Notes: generated from the sequence alone by a model not told the origin. A DNA stretch of 64,000 nucleotides from Nevskiaceae bacterium (GCA_024234075.1 JACKOV010000004.1:1-64000); one strand, 5' to 3'. Numbered from the stretch's first letter, positions 36,343 through 45,421 are shown. A program made the numbers and translations.

Positions 36343-37224
36343 ATGCTTTCCCGACTGAAGTACTCTTCCACCTGGTTGCTGGTGCTGCTCGCGGTTGCGG
36401 CCGGCGCCACAGCGTTCTGGTCGACGCAGCGCTTCCTCGACGACAACGCGGCCGGGGTCCGGCGCCAATGGGAAGCGCGCTACGCGCTCAAGCCGGTGCT
36501 GGTCGCCGCCCGCGATCTGACTGCCGGTCAGATGCTTCAGTCCGCCGATCTCGCCCGACGCGAGATGCCGGCGGGATTCCTGCCGAGCGGTACGTTCGAT
36601 GCCGCCGATGCCGAGCGTGTATTCGGCCAGCGGCTCGGTGTGGCCCTGCGTGCCGGCGATCCGCTCGGCGAATCCTCGCTGGAGGCCCGATTGCCGGCGC
36701 TGTCGCAGCGACTGCCGGACGGTTCGCGCGCCGTCACCGTGCCGGTCGATCAGGTCAGTTCGCAGGCGGGGTTGGTCCGGCCCGGCGATCGCGTCGACCT
36801 GATGCTGGCCGAGGAACGCCTGGAGGGCATGGACCGCTGCGTCGTGGTGCGCTCGCTGCTCGAGTCGGTGCAGGTGTTGGCGACCGGGCAGGCGACACGC
36901 GATGCCTTGTCCCCAGGGGAGGGTTTGCCGGACCTCGGCGCCCAGTATTCGACTATCACGCTCGACGTCACCCCAGAACAGGCGCAACAACTCGCGGTGG
37001 GTCTGCGCATGGGGGAGTTGATCCCGATGCTGCGCGGCGCCGAGGACGATGCACCTACGGGTCTCGACACGCTAGGCGATGGGCGATTGGCCTGTCGTGG
37101 CCTGGTTCGCGACGACGGTTCGGCTGCGGCTTCCGCCCGGCGGCGGCTTCCGGTCGACGTCATGGTCGGTGGCCGCCCGCCCGCCCGTTTCGCCCGAGTC
37201 TGGGTTTCCGATAGCGATATCTAG
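36343..37224 (+). CDS. cpaB: Flp pilus assembly protein CpaB/RcpC
   Basis: 293 residues with one N-terminal transmembrane helix (TWLLVLLAVAAGATAFW). The SAF domain is visible: KPVLVAARDLTAGQMLQSAD, then AVTVPVDQVSSQAGLVRPGD and RVDLMLAEE, the RcpC continuation. CpaB is a periplasmic component that joins the inner-membrane machine to the secretin. AGAGG lies before the ATG. Eight bases separate it from cpaC. Confidence 0.93.
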   Translation: MLSRLKYSSTWLLVLLAVAAGATAFWSTQRFLDDNAAGVRRQWEARYALKPVLVAARDLTAGQMLQSADLARREMPAGFLPSGTFDAADAERVFGQRLGVALRAGDPLGESSLEARLPALSQRLPDGSRAVTVPVDQVSSQAGLVRPGDRVDLMLAEERLEGMDRCVVVRSLLESVQVLATGQATRDALSPGEGLPDLGAQYSTITLDVTPEQAQQLAVGLRMGELIPMLRGAEDDAPTGLDTLGDGRLACRGLVRDDGSAAASARRRLPVDVMVGGRPPARFARVWVSDSDI

Positions 37225-37232
37225 GAGGCACC

Positions 37233-38558
37233 GTGTCCCGAATCAACAACCGGATCCTGCTGCTCGGGATCCTGCAGGCCTGTACACCGATGATCCATGC
37301 CGCGGCGCCGGCCCGCCCGCCCGTAGAGGTCCTGCCGCAGCGTGTCGATCTGTTCGTCGGCGACAGCCGTGTGCTCGCAGTCCGCCCGGCGAAGATCGCG
37401 GTGGGCAATGGCAAGGTGCTCACAGTCACGCCCGTCGACGCGGGTCAGCTGGTACTGATCGGCGAGTCCCCCGGCAGCACCGTGCTGCAACTCTGGCTGC
37501 GCGATGGTCGTCAGCACCGCGTCCTCGTGACCGTGGTGGAAAGCGATCTCGAGGCCACGTTGCAGGCCGTGCGCGAGCTGCTGACCGGCGTCGAGGGCGT
37601 CACGGCCCGTATATCCGGGCGCCGGATCGTCATCGAGGGCGATGCCGCCGGCGCCCGTGCACGCGAGCGTGCGGTGGCGGTCGCGACCCTGTATCCCGGG
37701 CTGGTGCTCGATTTCGTCGGCAAGATCGGCTGGGAGAGCATGATCCACTTCGATGTGCGCATCGTCGAGTTTCGTCGCGGACGTCTGCGCGAGCTCGGCA
37801 TCCGTTGGCGTGACGATATCAATGGCCCGAACGCGGGTGTCATTGCCGATTTCGTCCGCAACGAGCGTTTCCGGGCCTTGCCACCGGAGTCGGGTCTGCC
37901 CGATTCGACCTTGCAGCAGCTGCCACCCGGTTTGGCGTCGGCGCAGCGCTATTTCGGTATCGCCACCACACTTGATTCACGCATCCGGTTGCTCGAGCAG
38001 CGCGGCGAAGCCACGATCGTGGCGGAGCCGACCTTGAGTTGTCGTAGCGGCGGCACGGCGCGCTTCGTCGCTGGCGGAGAAATCCCGTTTCCGGTGGTCA
38101 GCGGCGTCGGTGCGACTGATGTCGAGTACAAGGAATACGGCGTGATTCTCGATGTCCGGCCGGTGGCCGACGCGAGCGGTGTGGTGTTTGCGCGCATCGA
38201 GACGGAACTCAGCCAGGTCGACAACTCGCAGCGGGTGCTCGGTGTTCCGGGGCTCCTGAAGCGCCGCTCGGCGACCGACGTGAACCTGCGTGATGGCGAG
38301 ACGCTGGTGATCGCCGGCCTGACCAGTCACCAGCGCAGCCAGGACGATGCGGGCGTGCCCGGTCTGTCACGCCTGCCGGCGGCCGGTCGGCTGTTCGGTA
38401 CGCGTGGGCGCCGTCACGAGAGTTCGGAGTTGGTGATCTTCCTGACTCCGCGCATCGTGCGGGCCTCGGCGGCGGCGGAGCCCTTGCCGCCGGACCCGGG
38501 CGAAGCGGCGCTGGAGCGGGCGCGTCGGCATCTCGATGTCGCCGGCAGTGGATCCTGA
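37233..38558 (+). CDS. cpaC: Tad secretin CpaC/RcpA (outer-membrane channel)
   Basis: 441 residues. Signal peptide 1-21, an N-terminal pilus-assembly domain (VEVLPQRVDLFVGDSRVL; QLVLIGESPGSTVLQLW), a BON-like segment (TLQAVRELLTGVEGVTARI) and the secretin domain, with ATIVAEPTLSCRSGGTARF, GGEIPFPVV and the ending ELVIFLTPRIV. It forms the gated outer-membrane ring for pilus exit. GTG start with a strong TAGGAGG six bases before. Its final codons overlap a possible upstream start of tadA. Confidence 0.95.
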   Translation: MSRINNRILLLGILQACTPMIHAAAPARPPVEVLPQRVDLFVGDSRVLAVRPAKIAVGNGKVLTVTPVDAGQLVLIGESPGSTVLQLWLRDGRQHRVLVTVVESDLEATLQAVRELLTGVEGVTARISGRRIVIEGDAAGARARERAVAVATLYPGLVLDFVGKIGWESMIHFDVRIVEFRRGRLRELGIRWRDDINGPNAGVIADFVRNERFRALPPESGLPDSTLQQLPPGLASAQRYFGIATTLDSRIRLLEQRGEATIVAEPTLSCRSGGTARFVAGGEIPFPVVSGVGATDVEYKEYGVILDVRPVADASGVVFARIETELSQVDNSQRVLGVPGLLKRRSATDVNLRDGETLVIAGLTSHQRSQDDAGVPGLSRLPAAGRLFGTRGRRHESSELVIFLTPRIVRASAAAEPLPPDPGEAALERARRHLDVAGSGS

Positions 38559-38559
38559 C

Positions 38560-40308
38560 ATGCAAGCCGCAGTCACTCATCCCGACGGCCGCATCGAGCG
38601 CATCGCGCTGTCGCGGAGTCCTTGCTGGATCGGCAGCGGCGAAGGCTGCACCTTGCGCTTGCCGCAGCACGGCGTCGGGATTCGCCATGCGCGCCTCGAT
38701 TTCATCGCCGCCGGCCGCTATGGGGTCGTCGATCTCGGCTGCCCCGGGGGTACGCGCGTCAACGGTGAACGTATCGTTACCGCGGGGCCGCTCGGCGCCG
38801 AAGACGTGCTGCACATCGGCGAGTTCGCGATCCGCATCCAGACGCCGCCACCGCTTCCGGTCGCGGTGGTGCGGCGGGACGCGCGCGAGTTCGACTCACC
38901 TGTGGAAGCCGTGGCGGCTGCCGGGCCGGCTCTCGCTACGGCTTCCGGGCCACTGGCACACGGCGGCACTGTACTTCCCGCTGCTGCCGCTGCGGTGCGG
39001 TCGTTGCCCGAACATGCTGACGAGTTCCTGGCGATTGCCCGGCGCATCCACCAGCGCCTGATCGAGCAGTTCGACCTGCGCCGCCGCGATGTGGCCAGCA
39101 TGAGCGATGCCGAGCTGCGGTCGCTGGCCCGGGCATTGCTCGAACCGACGCTCGCCGCCGAGTCGTTGCCGCCGACCGTGGACCGGGACGAACTGCTGCG
39201 CTTCGTCATCGACGAAGCGCTCGGTCTGGGCCCGCTCGAAGCACTGCTCGCCGACGATGCGGTACACGAGATCATGGTCAACGGACCGGAGACGATCTTC
39301 GTCGAGCGCGGCGGGCGTACCGAACGTGTCCACGGGCGATTCAGCGGCGAGCCGGCGCTGCGGGGCATCGTCGAGCGCATTGTCACGCCGGTGGGACGCC
39401 GCGTCGACGATGCTTCGCCGATGGTCGATGCGCGATTGTCAGATGGCTCGCGCGTCCATGTGGTGATTCCGCCGGTGGCGTTGCGCGGCACTGCCGTGAC
39501 GATTCGCCGCTTCGGCCGGCGCCGTCCGCAGGCCGAGGATCTCGTCACCTGGGGGACACTCGATCGACGCATGCTCGAGTTCCTGCGGCTGTGCGTCGTG
39601 CATCGGCGCAACCTCGTGGTTTCGGGAGGCACCGGGTCGGGTAAGACCACCTTGCTGAACGTGCTCTCGAGCTTGATTCCCCGCTCGGAGCGCGTGATCA
39701 CGATCGAAGACTCGGCCGAACTGGCCTTCGATCACCCGAACCTGGTCGCCCTCGAGACACGCGCGCGCAACATCGAGGGGCGCGGCGAGGTCAGTGTCCG
39801 CGAGCTGGTGCGCAACGCCTTGCGCATGCGGCCCGACCGGATCGTCGTCGGCGAGTGTCGTGGCGGGGAGACGCTCGACATGCTGCAGGCGATGAACACC
39901 GGCCACGACGGGTCGCTGACGACGGTGCATGCCAACAGTCCGCGCGAGTTGCTGTCGCGCCTCGAGGTGATGGTCCTGATGTCGGGGGTCGAACTGCCGA
40001 TACTCGCGGTGCGCGAGCAGATCGCCGCCTCGATTCACGTCATCGTACAGCAGGCGCGTCTTGCCTGTGGCACCCGCCGTATCACCCATGTGACTGAAGT
40101 CACCGGCGTCACGGCCGGCACGATCCAGCTGCAGGAGCTGTTCCGCTTCGTTCCCGAGATGCCGGATGCCTCCGGTCGCAGCCGCGGTCGTCATGTCGGT
40201 TGTGGCCATGCGCCGCAGTTCTTCGAGCGCCTGACGCGCACCGGCTACTCCCTCGATCTCGGCCTGTTCGACGAGGAGCCGCCGGTGGCGGTCGGGAGGC
40301 GCGCATGA
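38560..40308 (+). CDS. tadA: TadA/CpaF pilus ATPase with an N-terminal FHA domain
   Basis: 582 residues. Residues 1 to about 90 are an FHA domain (WIGSGEGCTLRLPQHGVGIR, then VVDLGCPGGTRVNGERI), a phosphothreonine-binding fold. A linker of about 60 residues leads to a CpaF-type ATPase: EIMVNGPETIFVE, Walker A GGTGSGKTT with Lys362, the Asp box TIEDSAEL, and MRPDRIVVGECRGGETLDML. It powers pilus assembly. The usual TadA has no FHA domain. The ATG at 38560 begins right after the cpaC stop; an ATG at 38536 adding eight residues is possible. Confidence 0.93.
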   Translation: MQAAVTHPDGRIERIALSRSPCWIGSGEGCTLRLPQHGVGIRHARLDFIAAGRYGVVDLGCPGGTRVNGERIVTAGPLGAEDVLHIGEFAIRIQTPPPLPVAVVRRDAREFDSPVEAVAAAGPALATASGPLAHGGTVLPAAAAAVRSLPEHADEFLAIARRIHQRLIEQFDLRRRDVASMSDAELRSLARALLEPTLAAESLPPTVDRDELLRFVIDEALGLGPLEALLADDAVHEIMVNGPETIFVERGGRTERVHGRFSGEPALRGIVERIVTPVGRRVDDASPMVDARLSDGSRVHVVIPPVALRGTAVTIRRFGRRRPQAEDLVTWGTLDRRMLEFLRLCVVHRRNLVVSGGTGSGKTTLLNVLSSLIPRSERVITIEDSAELAFDHPNLVALETRARNIEGRGEVSVRELVRNALRMRPDRIVVGECRGGETLDMLQAMNTGHDGSLTTVHANSPRELLSRLEVMVLMSGVELPILAVREQIAASIHVIVQQARLACGTRRITHVTEVTGVTAGTIQLQELFRFVPEMPDASGRSRGRHVGCGHAPQFFERLTRTGYSLDLGLFDEEPPVAVGRRA

Positions 40309-41159
40309 GCGGTGTCGCCGAGAGGGTTGCGTTGGTCGCCGCATTCGCTGCGGTGGCCGTGGCGCTGCTGGCCTGGCGGGTGGGGAGCTGGAGCACGCAA
40401 CGTCATCGGCAGCGGCTGGAGCGACTGACGCAGGTCGAGCTGATCGAGCTGTTCGTGTTCATCGAACCACGGCGATTCCTGCAGCTGAACCTCGCGGCCT
40501 TCGCCGTGATCCCGGCCGTGTTCTGGTTCCTTAGCGGCAGTGGCTGGGTGGCGGGCGCGGCGGCCGCGATCGTGCTGGTGTTGCCGACCTGGGTACATCG
40601 GCGCCTGCGACACCGTCGGCTGGCCCTGCTGCAGCGACAACTGCCGGATGCGATCGCCGCGGTGGCCGCCGGGTTGCGTGGTGGGCTCGGCCTTTGGCAG
40701 GCGCTCGAACTCGTGCCGCGATACCAGCCGCGTCCGGTTTCCCAGGAGTTGGCGCTGGTACTGCGCCAGCATCGCATGGGCTTGCCGCTAGAAGAGGCCC
40801 TGGACGGCTTCGCGCGGCGCAGTGCGCTGCACGACGTACGCATGCTGGTGGCGACGCTGGCGATATCGCGTGATCTGGGTGGCGGACTGGCCGAGGCGCT
40901 CGAGCGTCTGGCCAACGCGGTGCGCCGGCGTGTCGCCATGGAAGAGCGGATCCGTGCACTGACGGCCCAGGGTCGGATGCAGGGCGTGATCGTGGGTGCG
41001 CTGCCGATCGGAGTGGCCGCGGTGCTGTGGCTGGTCGAGCCGCGATCGATGGGCCAGCTGTTCGTGACTCCGCTCGGTGTGTTGATCGTCGGCCTGGTCG
41101 CGGTGCTGGAGGTCATCGGCGCACTGCTGATCCGGAAGATCGTGCGGATCGACATATGA
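40305..41159 (+). CDS. tadB: Tad inner-membrane platform protein TadB
   Basis: 284 residues with an N-terminal helix, two more helices near 65-100, a cytosolic T2SF domain (QLPDAIAAVAAGLRGGLGLW, then MGLPLEEALDGFARRS and ATLAISRDLGGGLAEALERL) and two C-terminal helices. TadB and TadC form the platform that the TadA ATPase drives. ATGA overlaps at both ends couple it to tadA and tadC. Confidence 0.92.
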   Translation: MSGVAERVALVAAFAAVAVALLAWRVGSWSTQRHRQRLERLTQVELIELFVFIEPRRFLQLNLAAFAVIPAVFWFLSGSGWVAGAAAAIVLVLPTWVHRRLRHRRLALLQRQLPDAIAAVAAGLRGGLGLWQALELVPRYQPRPVSQELALVLRQHRMGLPLEEALDGFARRSALHDVRMLVATLAISRDLGGGLAEALERLANAVRRRVAMEERIRALTAQGRMQGVIVGALPIGVAAVLWLVEPRSMGQLFVTPLGVLIVGLVAVLEVIGALLIRKIVRIDI

Positions 41160-42031
41160 CATGGCCGGTGCTGCTCGGCGTGCTGGCATTCGCGGCCGCG
41201 GCAGTCGCGATCGTGTTGCTCGCGCGCCTGATGGCTGTCGCCGGCCCGCGGCTGAGCGAATCTCGCCGCCGTGCCGCGATCGCGCGCCAGCGCCTGCCGG
41301 TCTGGGTGGGTTTGCAGCTGCCCTGGGTGCTCGCGCTCTCCGAACCTCTGGGGCCGCGTCTGCCATTGGTCCTGCGGGAGCGCTTGCATCGTGCGCTGCG
41401 TGCTGCGGAGCTCGAAGAAGCGCTCGCGCCGCAGGCCTATGTCGCGCTGCTGATCTGCCATGCGGGAGTCGCGGCGATCATCGTCGGCGGGTCGTGGCCG
41501 ATGCCGCTGGCAGCCTGGCTCGCTGGACTGCTGGTCGTGGTCTGGCCAATCTTGTGGTTGCGCGATGCGATTGCCGTCCGCAGCTGGCGAATCCTGCGCG
41601 ACCTGCCGGTCTACGTCGACATGCTGACCTTGGCGCTCGAGGCCGGCAGTGCATTGAGCACGGCCTTGCAGGTCGCCACAGCGCGCATGCCGGACAGCCC
41701 GCTGCGACGAGCCTTCGCGCGGGTGCAAAACGATCTGCGCTCCGGCCGTTCGCGTGCCGACGCATTGCGGGCGCTGGCCGAGCGCATCGACACGCCCGCG
41801 ATGACTTCGCTGGTCGCGGCATTGGTGCAGGCGGAATCGAGTGGAGGCAGCCTGGTGGGGGTCTTGCGCAGTCAGGCCGATCAACGTCTCAACGAGCGCT
41901 TTGCCCGTGCCGAAAGGCTGGCGCTGGAAGCACCCGTCAAGCTGCTTGCGCCACTGATCTGCTGCATTTTCCCGTGCACGTTCCTGGTGCTGATGTTCCC
42001 CATCGCCATCCGTTTTCTCGAGTCATCCTGA
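41156..42031 (+). CDS. tadC: Tad inner-membrane platform protein TadC
   Basis: 291 residues of T2SF type: an N-terminal helix, two helices near 105-140, the cytosolic domain (RDLPVYVDMLTLALEAGSAL, then RRAFARVQNDLRSGRSRADA and MTSLVAALVQAESSGGSLVG) and the last helix LLAPLICCIFPCTFLVLMFP. LPWVLALSEPLGPRLPLVLR near 60-80 is a TadC-like amphipathic segment. Partner of TadB in the pilus platform. It ends one base before the DUF192-TadE gene starts. Confidence 0.92.
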   Translation: MTWPVLLGVLAFAAAAVAIVLLARLMAVAGPRLSESRRRAAIARQRLPVWVGLQLPWVLALSEPLGPRLPLVLRERLHRALRAAELEEALAPQAYVALLICHAGVAAIIVGGSWPMPLAAWLAGLLVVVWPILWLRDAIAVRSWRILRDLPVYVDMLTLALEAGSALSTALQVATARMPDSPLRRAFARVQNDLRSGRSRADALRALAERIDTPAMTSLVAALVQAESSGGSLVGVLRSQADQRLNERFARAERLALEAPVKLLAPLICCIFPCTFLVLMFPIAIRFLESS

Positions 42032-42032
42032 T

Positions 42033-43256
42033 ATGAGAAGCCTGCCGATTCCGCGAAAGTACACCGCGAAGAGCGAGCACCGGCTTGCCGTGGAATCGCG
42101 GGCCACCGGGATTCCGGTGCGTCGTGCGGAAAGCTTCCTGACACGGGCAATCGGCTTGCTCGATGCTTCGCCAGGAGCACCGGCGGTTGCTTTAGAACTG
42201 CGTCCTTGCGCGGCGGTGCATACCTTCGGGATGCGTCGGGCGATCGACGTCGTTTTCGTGGATGCGGCGGGATGCATCCGCCGCGTGGTCGGTGATCTCG
42301 CGCCCTGGCGTCTGGCGTGGTGTCGCGGTGCGGCGGCGGTCTGGGAGCTGCCTGCCGGCATGGCGCATCGGCTCGGATTGCGCCCCGGCCTGCGGCTCGG
42401 TGTGGTCACTGGCGCGACCAGCGTCGTGGAGCGCATGGATCCCTCGAGTGCCGGGCCTGCCGCCGGGGTCGCGTCCGGCTTCTGTGGCCGTCGGCGCTGC
42501 AGGAGCCACGGCAAGGAGACGGTTCCGGTCGTGTTGTCGCCTTGCCGGACAGCGGGTCGCCGGCCGGCGCGGCAGCGGCCGCGCTCCGCGGCGGGGGTTG
42601 CCTTGGTCGAGTTCCTGCTGGCCGGGTTGCTGGTGTTGCTGCCGCTGACCTTCGCGACCCTCGAACTGGCGCAGCTGATGGTGGCGCGACATGCGCTGGA
42701 TTACGCCACGTTCGAGGCGGCCCGTGCCGGCGCCGTCAGTGGCGCCAGCGAGACGCAGATGCGTCTGGCGCTGGCGCGAGCATTGGTGCCGTTGCTGGCG
42801 CCGGTCGACGTCATCGCCGTGCTGGGTGGCCGGGACTCGGACGGCGACCTCGCGGTCGGCAGTCGTGCGCTGATCCGTGCGACGACTGAAGTTCTGCGTC
42901 CCGACCTGACCCGCCTGTGGATCGAGAATCCGACCGCCAGGGCAGCGGCTGATTTTGCCGAAATCGACGACAGCGGCCGGCGGGTGATTCCCAACGATGG
43001 GCTGGAGGTCCGCAATCCGCTTGGGGCCCGGTCTGGTCAGACTCTGCGTGAAGCGAATGTGCTCGCGATCCGGGTGCGCTACTGCCGGGTATTGGTCATG
43101 CCGCTGATTCGCGACCTGCTACCGGCGATGTTGCGCACCGCGTTGCCACAGCCGTTCAACCAACTGTGCCTGGCGCAGGGGCGTTTGCCGATCGACGCGC
43201 GGGCGGTCGTACACATGCAGTCGCCGGTCGAGGTGGCGGGCTTGCCGCCCGGGTGA
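42033..43256 (+). CDS. DUF192-TadE fusion protein, last gene of the tad operon
   Basis: 407 residues in one open frame. Residues about 20-130 are a DUF192 domain (SFLTRAIGLLDASPGAPAVA, then CAAVHTFGMRRAIDVVFVD and AVWELPAGMAHRLGLRPG). A basic, Cys-containing linker (about 130-190) follows, then a TadE-type pseudopilin part beginning GVALVEFLLAGLLVLLPLTF and HALDYATFEAARAGAVSGA. Within the linker AAGGAG (about 42513-42518) precedes an in-frame GTG at 42531, so the TadE part may also be made on its own. DUF192 genes are seen near tad loci, usually separate. A sequencing or mutational merger of two genes is possible but no frameshift is needed. Confidence 0.8.
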   Translation: MRSLPIPRKYTAKSEHRLAVESRATGIPVRRAESFLTRAIGLLDASPGAPAVALELRPCAAVHTFGMRRAIDVVFVDAAGCIRRVVGDLAPWRLAWCRGAAAVWELPAGMAHRLGLRPGLRLGVVTGATSVVERMDPSSAGPAAGVASGFCGRRRCRSHGKETVPVVLSPCRTAGRRPARQRPRSAAGVALVEFLLAGLLVLLPLTFATLELAQLMVARHALDYATFEAARAGAVSGASETQMRLALARALVPLLAPVDVIAVLGGRDSDGDLAVGSRALIRATTEVLRPDLTRLWIENPTARAAADFAEIDDSGRRVIPNDGLEVRNPLGARSGQTLREANVLAIRVRYCRVLVMPLIRDLLPAMLRTALPQPFNQLCLAQGRLPIDARAVVHMQSPVEVAGLPPG

Positions 43257-43305
43257 GTGCAGTCGTTTCGCCGGGATGCGGCGTCGCGGCTCGGGGCGGC
43301 ACGCG

Positions 43306-43311
43306 TACAAT
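43306..43311 (+). promoter_or_regulatory. Candidate -10 box of the HisD-like gene
   Basis: TACAAT (5 of 6 to the -10 consensus) at 43306-43311, in the 95-base gap between the tad operon and the dehydrogenase gene. The expected -35 position holds GTCGCG, a poor match. Transcription would start about 35 bases before the ATG at 43352. Confidence 0.35.
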
Positions 43312-43351
43312 GAAGCGGCCCGCACACCCTTGCGAATGAGGAATGCCCCGC

Positions 43352-44674
43352 ATGATCCGCCACCTCAAGACCGGCATCAGTACCGAGCAGCGTGCCGCCG
43401 ACGATGCTCAGGTTCGCGACACCGTCGAGCAGATCCTGGCCGATGTCGCGAGCGAGGGTGATGCCGCCGTGCGCCGTTATTCGCAGCGTTTCGATGGTTG
43501 GTCGCCGCCGAGTTTCCGGCTGTCGCCGGACGACATTGCCGCCGCCTATACCAAGCTCGCGCCCCGGGCGATCGAGGACATCCGCTTCGCCCAGCAGCAG
43601 GTGCGCAATTTCGCGCAGATCCAGCGCGCCGCGCTGCGCGACGTGGAGGTCGAGACGCTGCCCGGTGTGGTGCTCGGTCATCGGAACCTGCCGATCAACA
43701 GCGTGGGCTGCTACGTGCCCGGCGGCAAGTATCCGCTGGTGGCGTCCGCCCACATGAGTGTGGTCACGGCCAAGGTCGCCGGGGTGAAGCGGGTCATCGC
43801 CTGCGCGCCGCCGTATCAGGGCGAGCCGAACCCGGCGATCGTGGTGGCGATGGACATGGCGGGCGCGGACGACATCTACGCCTGCGGTGGCGTGCAGGCG
43901 ATCGCGGCGATGGCGCTCGGTACGGCGACCATCGCCGGGGTCGACATGATCGTCGGGCCGGGCAACGCCTACGTCGCGGAGGCTAAGCGTCAGCTGTTCG
44001 GTCGCGTCGGCATCGACCTGCTGGCCGGGCCGACCGAGACGCTGGTGATCGCCGACGACAGCGTCGACGGCGAACTGTGTGCGGCAGATCTGCTCGGACA
44101 GGCGGAGCACGGGCCGAATTCGCCGGCGGTGTTGCTGACCGATTCTGAGCAACTGGCACGGGATACGGTGGCGGCGATCGACAAGCAGCTGGCCTGGCTG
44201 CCGACTGCCGAGATCGCGCGGCGTGCCTGGCAGGACTATGGCCAGATCATCGTCTGCGACAGCCGCGACGAAATGGTCCAGGTGGCCGACGAGATCGGCT
44301 CCGAGCACGTGCAGGTCATGACGCGCGATCCGGATTTCTTCCTGCAAAGGATGACCAACTACGGTGCGCTGTTTCTCGGTCCCGAGACCAACGTCTCCTA
44401 TGGCGACAAAGTGATCGGCACCAACCACACGCTGCCGACGCGCAAAGCCTCGCGGTATACCGGTGGGCTCTGGGTCGGCAAGTTCATCAAGACCTGCACG
44501 TATCAGCGCATCAAGACGCCGCAGGCCTCGGTGATGATCGGCGAATATTGCTCGCGGCTATGTGCGATCGAGGGTTTCGCCGGCCACAAGGAGCAGGCCG
44601 ACATCCGCATCCGTCGCTATGGCGGCGGTTCGCCGGCGCCGTTGCCGTCGCCGGGAAAGGCTGCCACAGGCTGA
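43352..44674 (+). CDS. Histidinol dehydrogenase homologue, HpsN (sulfopropanediol dehydrogenase)-like
   Basis: 440 residues. The HisD fold marks are present: GCYVPGGKYPLVASAHMSV, VDMIVGPGNAYVAEAKRQL, GIDLLAGPTETLVIADD and the catalytic Glu-His in SEHVQVMT. KVIGTNHTLPTRKASRYTGG and WVGKFIKTCTYQ are typical of the non-biosynthetic HisD branch that includes HpsN, which oxidises 2,3-dihydroxypropane-1-sulfonate, rather than of histidine-operon HisD. No his gene is nearby, which supports another substrate. It is a zinc, NAD-dependent four-electron oxidation type. The ATG at 43352 is chosen because GAGGA stands nine bases before it. Confidence 0.8.
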   Translation: MIRHLKTGISTEQRAADDAQVRDTVEQILADVASEGDAAVRRYSQRFDGWSPPSFRLSPDDIAAAYTKLAPRAIEDIRFAQQQVRNFAQIQRAALRDVEVETLPGVVLGHRNLPINSVGCYVPGGKYPLVASAHMSVVTAKVAGVKRVIACAPPYQGEPNPAIVVAMDMAGADDIYACGGVQAIAAMALGTATIAGVDMIVGPGNAYVAEAKRQLFGRVGIDLLAGPTETLVIADDSVDGELCAADLLGQAEHGPNSPAVLLTDSEQLARDTVAAIDKQLAWLPTAEIARRAWQDYGQIIVCDSRDEMVQVADEIGSEHVQVMTRDPDFFLQRMTNYGALFLGPETNVSYGDKVIGTNHTLPTRKASRYTGGLWVGKFIKTCTYQRIKTPQASVMIGEYCSRLCAIEGFAGHKEQADIRIRRYGGGSPAPLPSPGKAATG

Positions 44675-44800
44675 AGCGGGTTCAATAGCTGGAGGGGCGG
44701 CGGAGTGGCCCGGGCCTGGGCGTGGACGCGGGATCAGCGCTGCCCGGGCTTGGTTTCCTGCGGTGCGGTGTTCGACGACGCGGCCTTGGCCGCTGTGCAC

Positions 44801-45421
44801 TCAGCGGCGCGAACCTGGCGGATTCGAATGCTCGAGCAGCAATAGATCCTCGGGTGTATCGACATCGTGTGCGGCGGCAGCGATCGGTACACGGACCAGC
44901 CGATCGGCATGGCGCTGCAGCAGTGCGCCGGCGCCACGATCGCCCCGCAGCTCGCCGAGCTCACGAAAACACCAGCGTGGAAAGATCGCCGGAGCACCGG
45001 TGACGCCGCCGCCGTACTGCGCCGCGGCGATGGCCTCGGGCTGCCGGCGCCAGGTGCCGACCAGTCGTCGCAGGTCTTCGGTGGTGACGGAGGGCTGGTC
45101 GGCGAGCAGGATCAGCAGGCCTTCGACGGTGCCGGGCAAGCGCCCGAGGCCTGCGCGGATCGAGCTCGACAGGCCCTGTTCCCAGTCGCGGTTGATCACG
45201 ATCGCTGCCGGGGAGTGCTTCAGCAACGGTGCGAGCTCGGCCGCGTGGGCACCGAGCACGACGCTGACCGAATGCCCGGCAACTTCCACCGCCCGCGACA
45301 GCACCGCATGCAGCATCGGCCGGCCGTCGATGCGTACCAGCTGCTTGGGCGAGCCGAAGCGGCGCGATGCACCGGCCGCGAGGATCAGGGCGTGCAGTGT
45401 GGGTTCGGGCTGGACGTCCAT
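44801..45421 (-). CDS. MobA/MocA-like nucleotidyltransferase
   Basis: 206 residues. The NTP-binding signature LILAAGASRRFGSPKQL lies at 12-28, LLADQPSVTTEDLRRLV near 105-121 and YGGGVTGAPAIFPRWCF near 135-151; this is the pattern of molybdenum-cofactor cytidylyl- or adenylyltransferases. DVDTPEDLLLLE closes the fold. MocA normally serves molybdenum hydroxylases such as xanthine or CO dehydrogenases, but none is in this window, so the target enzyme is elsewhere or the role differs. Converges on the HisD-like gene; the 126-base gap holds no gene. Confidence 0.85.
   Translation of the reverse strand: MDVQPEPTLHALILAAGASRRFGSPKQLVRIDGRPMLHAVLSRAVEVAGHSVSVVLGAHAAELAPLLKHSPAAIVINRDWEQGLSSSIRAGLGRLPGTVEGLLILLADQPSVTTEDLRRLVGTWRRQPEAIAAAQYGGGVTGAPAIFPRWCFRELGELRGDRGAGALLQRHADRLVRVPIAAAAHDVDTPEDLLLLEHSNPPGSRR

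Noticed and set aside
44675..44800. Two GCCCGGGC palindromes between the HisD-like and MobA-like genes as a terminator or repeat element
   Set aside because: The loop would be about 30 bases, there is no T tract, and GC-rich palindromes of 8 bases are expected by chance in this sequence.
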